A stretch of 9,973 bases of DNA from Chloroflexota bacterium (GTDB lineage Bacteria > Chloroflexota > Dehalococcoidia > Lucifugimonadales > JACPCL1), in assembly GCA_016210395.1 (NCBI GenBank), contig JACQUI010000375.1, forward strand, positions 1 to 9,973, read 5' to 3'. Both the position numbers and the translations under genes were made by a program. The notes under the pieces were generated by a model. The model saw only the letters and a program-made list of their open reading frames with translations. It was not told where the DNA came from and ran no database searches. Positions 1 through 5,147 of this stretch are shown here, piece by piece. Each line of letters opens with the position of its first letter. The first letter of the stretch is position 1.

Positions 1-603
1 GAGTCCAGGAGCGCACTCGCCCACTGCCACCGCTCATCCTCGGCCACCAGCCGGTCCAGGGCCTCTTGGGTCTCCTGGACCTGCCGCTCCAGGTCTTTAA
101 GGGTCTGCTGGAGGCTTCGGGTCACCGATGGCGGCGTCCACGGCGAATGCTGGGCAGCCTCCAGACGGTTGCGGGTGGCCTGAGCCTGAGCTCCCAGCCA
201 CTCCTTGTGGCGCCGCAGGGCTTTCAGGTGCTCTTGGGCCTCATCGGGGGGCTGGCTGGCCTCCAGATGCCGCTCTGCCCCAAAGGAGGCCAGCAGCTTG
301 GCGTCTGCCTTGTCTGTCTTGAGGCGGCGTCCCAGTGACCGGCCGTAGTCTGTCGTCTGGGCAGGGTTCACCACCGTGCAGGGGATGCCCGCGCACCAGG
401 GCCAGCCAGAGATGCAGGTGGTAGGTGCTGGTGGGTTCCAGGACCACGTGCACTTCCTGGGGAGCACGACCCTTGAGCAGGGAAGCCAGGAGATCACTCC
501 TTCCCTCGGGCGTGTTCAGGAACCGCAGGGTGGAGGCTTTGCCGGCCCAGGCGACTTCCAGGGTCTCTTTGGATACATCAACGCCAACATAGGTAAAGAT
601 CAT
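1..603 (-). pseudogene. IS110-family DEDD transposase, 5' part, frameshifted and cut by the window edge
   Basis: IS110 transposases are RuvC-like (DEDD) DNA recombinases that excise and integrate the element. The ATG at 603 is preceded by AAAGGAG at good spacing. Frame 1 gives the N-terminal RuvC motif GVDVSK (Asp9) and then the LEPTSTYH segment (Glu56), up to Arg71. At 387-393 the frame breaks. In the neighbouring frame the family pattern resumes as GIPCTVVNPAQTTDYGRSLG, then KTDKADAKLL with the last two acidic residues, then a Gln/Glu/Leu-rich helical stretch. That frame stays open with no stop to the window start. The family usually reads R-A-G-I/Y at the junction, so loss of two bases from a CGCGCG run would explain the shift. 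Family assignment is strong. The frameshift is seen directly by translation, but it could be a sequencing error. The C-terminal transposase domain with its catalytic Ser is outside the window. Confidence 0.85.
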
Positions 604-780
604 CGCAGCTCCTTTCGGCAATGCATCGCTTCTGGTGGTCCCCATGCTCCTTCGGCTGCACCCTTGCACATGCGGGCCTTGCGCCCAGGATGCCGTTCGC
701 AGCTCCCTAGGACATGGGGGGAGACCAATCTACGCAGCGGGACTTGCTCCCAAGGGGCGCGGCGGTCCTCCCACCAGGTC
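604..780 (-). ncRNA. Candidate bridge RNA region of the IS110 element
   Basis: In IS110-group elements such as IS621, the non-coding end upstream of the recombinase encodes a structured bridge RNA that pairs with target and donor DNA. This region is in that position and orientation and has no credible gene. Read on the minus strand it shows small hairpins: GGGA-GCAAG-TCCC, GGGC-GCAAG-GCCC and TGCA-AGGG-TGCA. It also has a longer-range pairing between CCCCATG and CATGGGG. I cannot define the RNA ends or the guide loops from a single copy, so this is an inference from position and local folding. Confidence 0.35.
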
Positions 781-804
781 GCTCATAATATACAAGGGGC
801 GCGG
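751..804. repeat. Direct repeat pair CAAGGGGCGCGG
   Basis: The 12-base string CAAGGGGCGCGG occurs at 751-762 and 793-804, 42 bases apart, in the gap between the insertion sequence and the thioesterase. The reverse complement of its first nine bases, CGCCCCTTG, recurs at 3365-3373 in another intergenic gap. It is therefore probably part of a dispersed intergenic repeat and not a target-site duplication. The AT-rich patch ATAATATA (785-792) between the two copies stands out in this GC-rich background and could be part of a promoter, but I find no convincing -35 partner. Confidence 0.5.
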
Positions 805-851
805 TCTCCGCGCTCGTCTCCATCGGGAAGGGCAGGATAGGGGGCGACCTG

Positions 852-1331
852 ATGCCCAAAGCGGACTTCCGTTTTCACACGACGGTGCGGGTGCGCTGGG
901 CCGAGTGCGACCCGCAGAACATCGTCTACTACCCCCACTACCTCACGTGGTTGGAGACGGCGCTGGCGGAGTACTGCCGACGGATCGGGTTTCGCATGTA
1001 CCGCCTGGCGGAGCTGAACCGGTTCGATACAGTCACGGCAAAGATCACAGTGGAGTACAAGGCCCCAGCGCGTTTGGACGACGTGGTCGAGGTCTACGCC
1101 CGTTCAGCCCAGGTAGGGAATACCAGCCTTACCTTCCAGTACGAGCTATACCGGCAGGGAGAGGAAAGCCTCCTCACCAGGGCCGAGGTGGTGTACGTCA
1201 GCTACGACAACCAGGCGCAGCGGCCCCGGCGAGTGCCCAAGGAGATCAGGCAGGCATACGAGCGTTTCGAGGAGACGGGCGAGCCGATGCCACTGGATGG
1301 CGTGCCGCTCTTTGCGGACGCGCTGGCGTAA
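852..1331 (+). CDS. Acyl-CoA thioesterase, 4-hydroxybenzoyl-CoA thioesterase/YbgC type (hotdog fold)
   Basis: This 159-residue cytoplasmic enzyme should hydrolyse an acyl- or aroyl-CoA thioester to free acid and CoA. The N-terminal block VRWAECDPQNIVYYPHYLTW is the family signature, and Asp20 occupies the catalytic aspartate position known from 4-hydroxybenzoyl-CoA thioesterase and YbgC. It is followed by the long hotdog helix (about 29-45) and the beta strands (about 60-125, with TVEYKAPARLDD and VVYVSYD). The length is normal for the family, with a slightly longer C-terminus. The ATG at 852 follows a G-rich tract (841-845), a modest ribosome binding site, and the signature begins soon after it, so a later start is unlikely. 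It stands alone on the plus strand, between the insertion sequence and an inverted-repeat element that starts five bases after its stop. The substrate cannot be read from sequence, and a YbgC-like housekeeping role is equally possible. Confidence 0.88.
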   Translation: MPKADFRFHTTVRVRWAECDPQNIVYYPHYLTWLETALAEYCRRIGFRMYRLAELNRFDTVTAKITVEYKAPARLDDVVEVYARSAQVGNTSLTFQYELYRQGEESLLTRAEVVYVSYDNQAQRPRRVPKEIRQAYERFEETGEPMPLDGVPLFADALA

Positions 1332-1335
1332 CCAC

Positions 1336-1505
1336 TGTCCTTCTGAGCCATGACGGTAGTCAGGCGAAGAATCCAAGGCGGAGGCCCGTGGCAGCATCTC
1401 TATTCTGCGTGGGCGGTCTTTCTTCATCGGCACAGGCCTTAGATTGTTCGCGAGGCAGTCGCTGGTGTTGGCAGTGGTCGCTTAACCGCCTCGCTCAGAA
1501 CGACA
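1336..1505. repeat. 170-bp MITE-like inverted-repeat element (repeat copy C)
   Basis: The left end TGTCCTTCTGAGC (1336-1348) matches the reverse complement of the right end GCTCAGAACGACA (1493-1505) at 12 of 13 positions. A second inner pair lies at GCGAAGAATCC (about 1363-1373) and AGATTGTTCGC (1441-1451). The right part, 1440-1505, aligns base by base with gaps to the repeat copies at 4925-5035 and 8201-8309. Shared blocks include TTCGCG, GCAGTCG and a terminal CGCTCAGAA-GACA. No coding capacity is apparent. It sits just after the thioesterase stop and 58 bases beyond the end of the minus-strand ferredoxin gene, in a convergent gap. Confidence 0.7.
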
Positions 1506-1563
1506 AATGGTATCCGCTGCGCCGAGCAACAAGTGCGTTCATGTGTGCACACGCTTTGAGAAG

Positions 1564-2094
1564 CTAGTGCCCGCTGTGGACTCGAGCAGCGGGGCCGTGA
1601 GACGCGTGGTGGCCGTGCCCTGCATTGAGGATGCTCGTGGGGTCATTGCGGAAGACGGCAAGGCAGGCATCGCTGCAGAAGTAGTGGGTCTGCCCCTCGT
1701 ACACGAAGGTTGCCACGGCTTCCGATGCGTGGAAGACCATCCCGCACACCCTGTCTCTGACAACCTCGTCCGGCATGGTCTCCCCGAACTTATGCAGAAG
1801 GAGGCGGGACACCACGCGCCCAGCTACCAGGTGCTCGGCGACGATTTCATTGATGTCTTCCGGCCTTACACCGTAGTACCACACGCCCTCCGGGTAGACG
1901 GCCACGTTGGGGCCAAACCCGCAGGCTCCCAAGCACTGGGCCTGCGTAACCTTGATAGCCCCACGGCCCAGCAGCCCATCCCCCACAGCCTGTTCAACAG
2001 CCGCCAGCAGCAAGTCCTGGTGGCTGCCGTCGGCGCCCCGTTCCGAGCAATTGTCCCCCATGCAAATGAAGACGTGCTTCTGATAGGGCTTCAC
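1564..2094 (-). CDS. [2Fe-2S] thioredoxin-like ferredoxin fused to a YHS domain, His-rich tail
   Basis: This 176-residue protein has two recognisable parts. Residues about 5-95 match the thioredoxin-like [2Fe-2S] ferredoxin fold, as in Shethna-type ferredoxins and the NuoE C-terminal domain. Cys11 and Cys16 (ICMGDNCSERGA) and Cys54 and Cys58 (QCLGACGFGPNV) are the cluster ligands. Residues about 108-155 are a YHS domain with Cys117 in VCGM and Cys140/Cys144 in YFCSDAC, a small motif often linked to metal binding in copper and heavy-metal proteins. The tail holds five His (HGHHASHGPAARVHSGH). The start is GTG at 2094, chosen because AGGAGG lies five to eight bases upstream and no ATG fits better. 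It has no signal peptide, so it should be a cytoplasmic electron or metal carrier. It is the last of three minus-strand genes, 132 bases after the oxidoreductase. Both domain calls are strong; the role of the fusion is unknown. Confidence 0.87.
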   Translation of the reverse strand: MKPYQKHVFICMGDNCSERGADGSHQDLLLAAVEQAVGDGLLGRGAIKVTQAQCLGACGFGPNVAVYPEGVWYYGVRPEDINEIVAEHLVAGRVVSRLLLHKFGETMPDEVVRDRVCGMVFHASEAVATFVYEGQTHYFCSDACLAVFRNDPTSILNAGHGHHASHGPAARVHSGH

Positions 2095-2110
2095 CTTAAC
2101 CTCCTACGCG
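2086..2110 (-). promoter_or_regulatory. Strong Shine-Dalgarno fixing a GTG start for the ferredoxin-YHS gene
   Basis: Read on the minus strand, the sequence is GTAGGAGGTTAAG followed directly by GTGAAGCCC. The anti-16S match AGGAGGT is near perfect and ends a few bases before the GTG, so the initiation codon is GTG and not ATG. Confidence 0.75.
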
Positions 2111-2142
2111 ATCTATGTACCGCGGGAACATCGCCGCTGGTC

Positions 2143-2210
2143 GTAGGGGCGTCCCGACCTGTCGGGACGCCCACCCAGGGGACTGGGCAGACACGAAGGT
2201 CTGCCCCTAC
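2143..2210. repeat. Palindromic intergenic repeat with GTAGGGGC/GCCCCTAC ends
   Basis: The outer ends GTAGGGGC (2143-2150) and GCCCCTAC (2203-2210) are exact inverted repeats. Inside are two perfect hairpins. One is GGGCGTCCCGAC-CT-GTCGGGACGCCC (2147-2172, 12-bp stem, 2-base loop). The other is GGGCAGAC (2185-2192) with GTCTGCCC (2199-2206). The unit fills most of the gap between the oxidoreductase and the ferredoxin gene. If both are on one transcript it would form a very stable RNA structure. The GCCCCTACGGA end recurs at 3390-3400. Confidence 0.75.
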
Positions 2211-2226
2211 GGATGAGACCGCCGGC

Positions 2227-3270
2227 CTACACCGCGACCTCTTGGGGCAGACTCACCCAAGCGCCGGACGCGGCGGACTTGCGCCAGGCCTCCGCGAACT
2301 CCATCATCCGGACGCCGTCGAGGAAGCGGGGCACAGCCACGGACGGCTGCTTCTCGCCCCGGACCGCGGCGATGAACTCGGCCTCCACGGGCACGCTCAG
2401 AAGCTCGCCGGCGGCGCTGCGCATCTCAGCGGGCACCGGGACCGGCTGGATTTCCTTGTCCGACACTTTCGCCCCGAAGAACCCGGTCTTGACCTGGCCG
2501 GCGAAGCCCGCCGCCTGGCCAGAGGGGTAGCAGTAGACGCTGCCCTGGTCGCCGTAGACCTCGAAGCGCCAGAGGGCGGAGTCGCCGGCGACGGTGCTGT
2601 GGACGTAGGTGATTGGCGCGCCGCCGGCAAGCTCCGCCAGCACGATGTTGGACTCGGGGCGTCCCGCCCGGCCGCGGTCATCCTGGCCACGGGAAGGGAT
2701 ATCGAACCCCTTCCGGTAGCTGAGCACCCTGGTGTGCGCCCCGAACCAGCGGTTGGCGATCTCGAACTGGCTGGCCAGGCCGAAGAAAGGGCTGTACCAG
2801 TAGCTGAAGACCTGAAGCACCTTACCCACGTAGCCCTCCCGGAGGAGCCGCTGCATCATGGCCTCTTCCCGCAGGTAAAACTGGCCGGGATAGACCAGCG
2901 CCACCAGATTGGGCCTGGCCTGCGCGGCCTTCAACATCGCCTGCGCGCCTTCCAGGTTGCCGGCAATGGCGTTCATGGAAAGCAGGTGTTTCCCTGCTTC
3001 CAGCACGGGGACGCACATCTCCGGATGCATGTCCGTGCGCGTGCCCACGACGATGACGTCCACGTCTTTGGCATCCACCACTTCCCGCCAGTCTTTGGCG
3101 ACGCGGCGGAACCCAAAGGCGTCGGCCACCTTCTGACTGGACTCGGGCGTCCTGTTGGCGATGGCGACTAGCTCTACCCCGGTCACCTTCTTGAGCTGGG
3201 GCAATAGCCGGCGCTGGCTGAAGTTGCCTGCGCCTATGTATCCGATACGGACTGGCTTCGGAGAAGTCAT
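2227..3270 (-). CDS. Gfo/Idh/MocA-family protein lacking the catalytic EKP motif
   Basis: This 347-residue cytoplasmic protein has an N-terminal Rossmann NAD(P)-binding domain (about 7-125, GYIGAGNFSQ at 10-19, VVGTRTDMHPEM at 74-85) and the C-terminal alpha/beta domain of Gfo/Idh/MocA oxidoreductases (about 130-345). Family members oxidise or reduce sugars, inositols and related polyols. The usual dinucleotide/catalytic motif GKHVLCEKP is here GKHLLSMNA (93-101), so the conserved Glu-Lys-Pro is Met-Asn-Ala and the catalytic Lys is missing. The ATG at 3270 is chosen because GAGGTG lies upstream and the Rossmann strand begins at residue 6; an in-frame extension to 3363 adds only low-quality sequence. 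It is co-oriented with the CoA-transferase upstream (217-bp gap with repeats) and the ferredoxin downstream. It may have altered chemistry, bind nucleotide without catalysis, or belong to a divergent subfamily. The family call is firm; the substrate is unknown. Confidence 0.88.
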   Translation of the reverse strand: MTSPKPVRIGYIGAGNFSQRRLLPQLKKVTGVELVAIANRTPESSQKVADAFGFRRVAKDWREVVDAKDVDVIVVGTRTDMHPEMCVPVLEAGKHLLSMNAIAGNLEGAQAMLKAAQARPNLVALVYPGQFYLREEAMMQRLLREGYVGKVLQVFSYWYSPFFGLASQFEIANRWFGAHTRVLSYRKGFDIPSRGQDDRGRAGRPESNIVLAELAGGAPITYVHSTVAGDSALWRFEVYGDQGSVYCYPSGQAAGFAGQVKTGFFGAKVSDKEIQPVPVPAEMRSAAGELLSVPVEAEFIAAVRGEKQPSVAVPRFLDGVRMMEFAEAWRKSAASGAWVSLPQEVAV

Positions 3271-3364
3271 GCAACACCTCAATAATCCAGTGGTTGTAAA
3301 ACTCTTACAGGTGAGAACGCCCTTGAGTCTCTCCTGGCGGCAACTGCTCCGGTCCTCGCCCACC

Positions 3365-3465
3365 CGCCCCTTGGGCGAGACGACGCCTCGCCCCTACGGA
3401 GACCAACCCACGGGGAAGGACAATCCCCGGGCGCTCTTCAAGCAGCGCCTCGCCCTATGGGGGAC
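3365..3465. repeat. Intergenic GC-rich repeat with hairpin and a duplicated CGCCTCGCCC module
   Basis: GGGCGAG (3373-3379) and CTCGCCC (3387-3393) form a perfect 7-bp hairpin stem. The module around 3384-3404, ACGCCTCGCCCCTACGGAGA, recurs in altered form at about 3446-3465 as GCGCCTCGCCCTATGGGGGA. Between them is a smaller inverted pair, GGGGA (3413-3417) and TCCCC (3424-3428). The region occupies the 217-bp gap between the CoA-transferase and the oxidoreductase. It shares GCCCCTACGG with the repeat at 2143-2210 and CGCCCCTTG with the repeat at 751-804, which indicates a dispersed family. Confidence 0.55.
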
Positions 3466-3487
3466 GCCCTCCGGCAGCCCCCACCGC

Positions 3488-4861
3488 CTATATCCCCAGC
3501 AGCTTCTTATAGTCCGGGTCCATGTAGGCGTCGAGACGGCCGGCGCGGTTCCCAGGAGGGCGCGCGCCGGGATTGGGCGGGACGTATGGGCCGCGCGTCC
3601 GCGAGCCCGTCAACGGCTTTTCGCCGATGACCTGGGCCTGCTCCAACTGGGAGAAGCGATCGTTGCCGTAGTCCAGCAGGTCCAGGAGCACATGATGGTT
3701 GTCCTGACCCAGGGTGTGCGTGCCCTCGGTGATGCGCAGCGGCGCTTTGCTCATCTTCCAGGGACGGCCCATGAGGACGCGCGAGCCCATGCCCCGCTCC
3801 GGGGCCCAGGTGACCTTTTCCAGGAACCCTCTGGCCCAGTAGTGGGGGGAGACGTTGCAGTCCTTGGAGTCGAAGACCGCGCCGGCAGGCACGCCTGCCC
3901 CCTGCAGGCGCTCCATCATGTCGTACTTGTCCAGGGTCTTGGACCACTGCAAGATGACGCCATCCAGCGCGTCATGGTTGCGGCGGCGGCCCACCAGGGT
4001 GGAGAAGCGCGGATCGGTGGCCATCTCAGGCATTCCCATGACCTGGCACAACGCCCGCCATTCATCGTCATCGCCCACGGACAGGGTGCACCACGCCTCG
4101 CGCTCGTCGGACGGCTTGCAGGGGTAGCAGCCTTGCGGGGCGCGCCACGGGTGACGGTTGCCTATACGCCCTCCCTGGTTGCCGTTGGCGATGTAGTCCA
4201 TGATGTACTCGCTGGTGAAGTAGCAGCCTGACTGGTACATGCCCAGGTCTATCCACTGGCCTTTGCCCGTGCGGTTGCGGTAGCGCAGTGCGCTGGCGAT
4301 GGCAAAGAGGCCGGCCCAGCACGCCAGAAAGTCAACGTAGGATGCGCCGGCTTTGGAGGGAGCGTCGTTGTTGTAGCCGGTGATCCAGCAGTGGCCATGC
4401 GTCCCTTCCATAGTGGTCGCCTGGCCCGGGTACTGGGCGTACGCGCCTTCGCCGTGGCCGTAGCCTGTGTTGGACACCATGATGATGTCCGGCTTGATCT
4501 TCCGGAGATTGGGGTAGTCCAGCTCCCAGCGCCGCATCACCCTGGGCGTGTAGTTCTCGATGACCACGTCGGTGATCTTGACCAGCTCCTTGAAGGCCTG
4601 GCGGCCCTCTTCCCGGGAGAGGTCGAGGGTGAGGGAGCGTTTGCCGCGATTGAGCTGGTTGAAGGCAGCGCCCTTGTTCCAGGGGTCCTGGCCGTCGTTA
4701 TTGTCCGGCGAGCCGGCCGCAGCGGAGCGGTCGGGGTGCTGGATGCCCTCGATCTTGTAGACCTCTGCGCCCAGGTCGGTCATGATGCCGCAGGCGTAGG
4801 GCATGGCGAAGACATACGTGGAGTCAATGATGCGAATGCCATCCAACGGTCGTCCGGACAT
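3488..4861 (-). CDS. CaiB/BaiF family III CoA-transferase
   Basis: Family III transferases move CoA from one acyl-CoA to a carboxylic acid through aspartyl-CoA thioester intermediates; known members include CaiB, formyl-CoA transferase and BaiF. The 457 residues begin with the typical LDGIRIID strand, then GIMTDLGAEVYKIE (25-38), FNQLNRGKRSLTLDL (67-81), VVIENYTP (99-106) and NTGYGHGEG (131-139). The SYVDFLACWAGLFA block places Asp177 at the position of the catalytic aspartate (Asp169 in formyl-CoA transferase). The C-terminal lobe has the family's GRPWKMSKAP and LGQDNHHVLLDLL segments. A Pro/Arg-rich tail (about 420-445) is an addition. The ATG at 4861 is decided by AAGGAGG about eight bases upstream. 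A longer in-frame reading to 5053 would translate a dispersed repeat and is rejected. It is divergent from the molybdate transporter and first of three minus-strand genes. Its substrates are not deducible. Confidence 0.92.
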   Translation of the reverse strand: MSGRPLDGIRIIDSTYVFAMPYACGIMTDLGAEVYKIEGIQHPDRSAAAGSPDNNDGQDPWNKGAAFNQLNRGKRSLTLDLSREEGRQAFKELVKITDVVIENYTPRVMRRWELDYPNLRKIKPDIIMVSNTGYGHGEGAYAQYPGQATTMEGTHGHCWITGYNNDAPSKAGASYVDFLACWAGLFAIASALRYRNRTGKGQWIDLGMYQSGCYFTSEYIMDYIANGNQGGRIGNRHPWRAPQGCYPCKPSDEREAWCTLSVGDDDEWRALCQVMGMPEMATDPRFSTLVGRRRNHDALDGVILQWSKTLDKYDMMERLQGAGVPAGAVFDSKDCNVSPHYWARGFLEKVTWAPERGMGSRVLMGRPWKMSKAPLRITEGTHTLGQDNHHVLLDLLDYGNDRFSQLEQAQVIGEKPLTGSRTRGPYVPPNPGARPPGNRAGRLDAYMDPDYKKLLGI

Positions 4862-4880
4862 GCGCGGCCCTCCTTGGACT
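4861..4880 (-). promoter_or_regulatory. Ribosome binding site deciding the CoA-transferase start
   Basis: On the minus strand AAGGAGGGCCGCGC precedes the ATG at 4861. This near-consensus site, followed at once by the conserved LDGIRIID block, rules out the 64-residue N-terminal extension. Just upstream, GGACT (4876-4880) and AGTCC (4887-4891) can form a short hairpin in the leader. Confidence 0.7.
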
Positions 4881-4924
4881 GAGATGAGTCCGAATTCGCC
4901 TCTGGAACTACCGTGTAGCGAACC

Positions 4925-5035
4925 ACGGGCCGATGCCTCGGCCCTCCGAACAGCGCACGTCGTGAGAGATTCTTCGCGAAGCGGATGGCATCTGAAGGCC
5001 TTGGTCGTCTGACCACTTCGCTCTAGAATGACAGG
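4925..5035 (+). repeat. Dispersed repeat, copy A
   Basis: This 111-bp unit aligns along its length with 8201-8309. Shared parts are the perfect hairpin GGGCCGATGCCTCGGCCC (4927-4944, 7-bp stem, 4-base loop), CGTGAGAGAT-CTTCGCG, and the end block C-GACCACT-CGCTC--ATGACAGG. It also holds the palindrome CTTCGCGAAG (4972-4981). The right half matches the element at 1440-1505. It lies in the divergent promoter gap between the CoA-transferase and the molybdate transporter, so it could influence transcription of either. No protein is encoded. Confidence 0.8.
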
Positions 5036-5079
5036 GAGCCTCGCAACCCTCACGGCACTACGCTGGCCACTCGCTTAGC

Positions 5080-5093
5080 CGGCCTAGAGGCCG
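5080..5093. repeat. Short palindrome CGGCCTAGAGGCCG upstream of the molybdate transporter
   Basis: This is a perfect 6-bp inverted repeat with a 2-base centre, 54 bases before the transporter ATG in a divergent intergenic region. It could be an operator or simply a small hairpin. It does not resemble the E. coli ModE box, and I cannot assign a regulator. Confidence 0.3.
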
Positions 5094-5147
5094 AGGGGAT
5101 TATAGCATTGCTGGTGGAGAAGGGGCAGACCCTGTACCATATTCCCC

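Larger units (their letters stand above)
1..780 (-). mobile_element. IS110-family insertion sequence, one end plus part of the transposase (other end outside window)
   Basis: The transposase reading frame runs off the left edge of the window, and the non-coding stretch on its 5' side is the corresponding element end. IS110 elements usually lack classical terminal inverted repeats, so the right boundary near 780 is only an estimate. It is placed before the AT-rich patch at 785-792 and the thioesterase leader. The direct repeat CAAGGGGCGCGG occurs at 751-762 and again at 793-804, which may mark the junction region or may be an unrelated intergenic repeat. The element lies immediately upstream of the thioesterase gene and points away from it. 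Confidence 0.6.

Noticed and set aside
751..804. Direct repeat CAAGGGGCGCGG as an IS target-site duplication
   Set aside because: IS110 elements generally do not make such duplications, both copies lie on the same side of the transposase, and part of the string recurs at 3365-3373.
635..1567. Plus-strand 310-codon open reading frame over the thioesterase
   Set aside because: It is low-complexity shadow translation spanning the insertion sequence end, the thioesterase and a repeat.
1507..3171. Plus-strand 554-codon open reading frame
   Set aside because: It is antisense to the ferredoxin-YHS and oxidoreductase genes, has no recognisable domain and reflects high-GC third-position bias.
3271..3363. 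31-residue N-terminal extension of the EKP-less oxidoreductase
   Set aside because: No family similarity; GAGGTG upstream of the ATG at 3270 and the Rossmann strand position support the shorter form.
3155..4231. Plus-strand 358-codon open reading frame opposite the CoA-transferase
   Set aside because: It is antisense to a gene with clear CaiB motifs and catalytic Asp, and shows no domain of its own.
4862..5053. 64-residue N-terminal extension of the CoA-transferase
   Set aside because: It translates dispersed repeat copy A; a strong ribosome binding site and the family N-terminus place the start at 4861.
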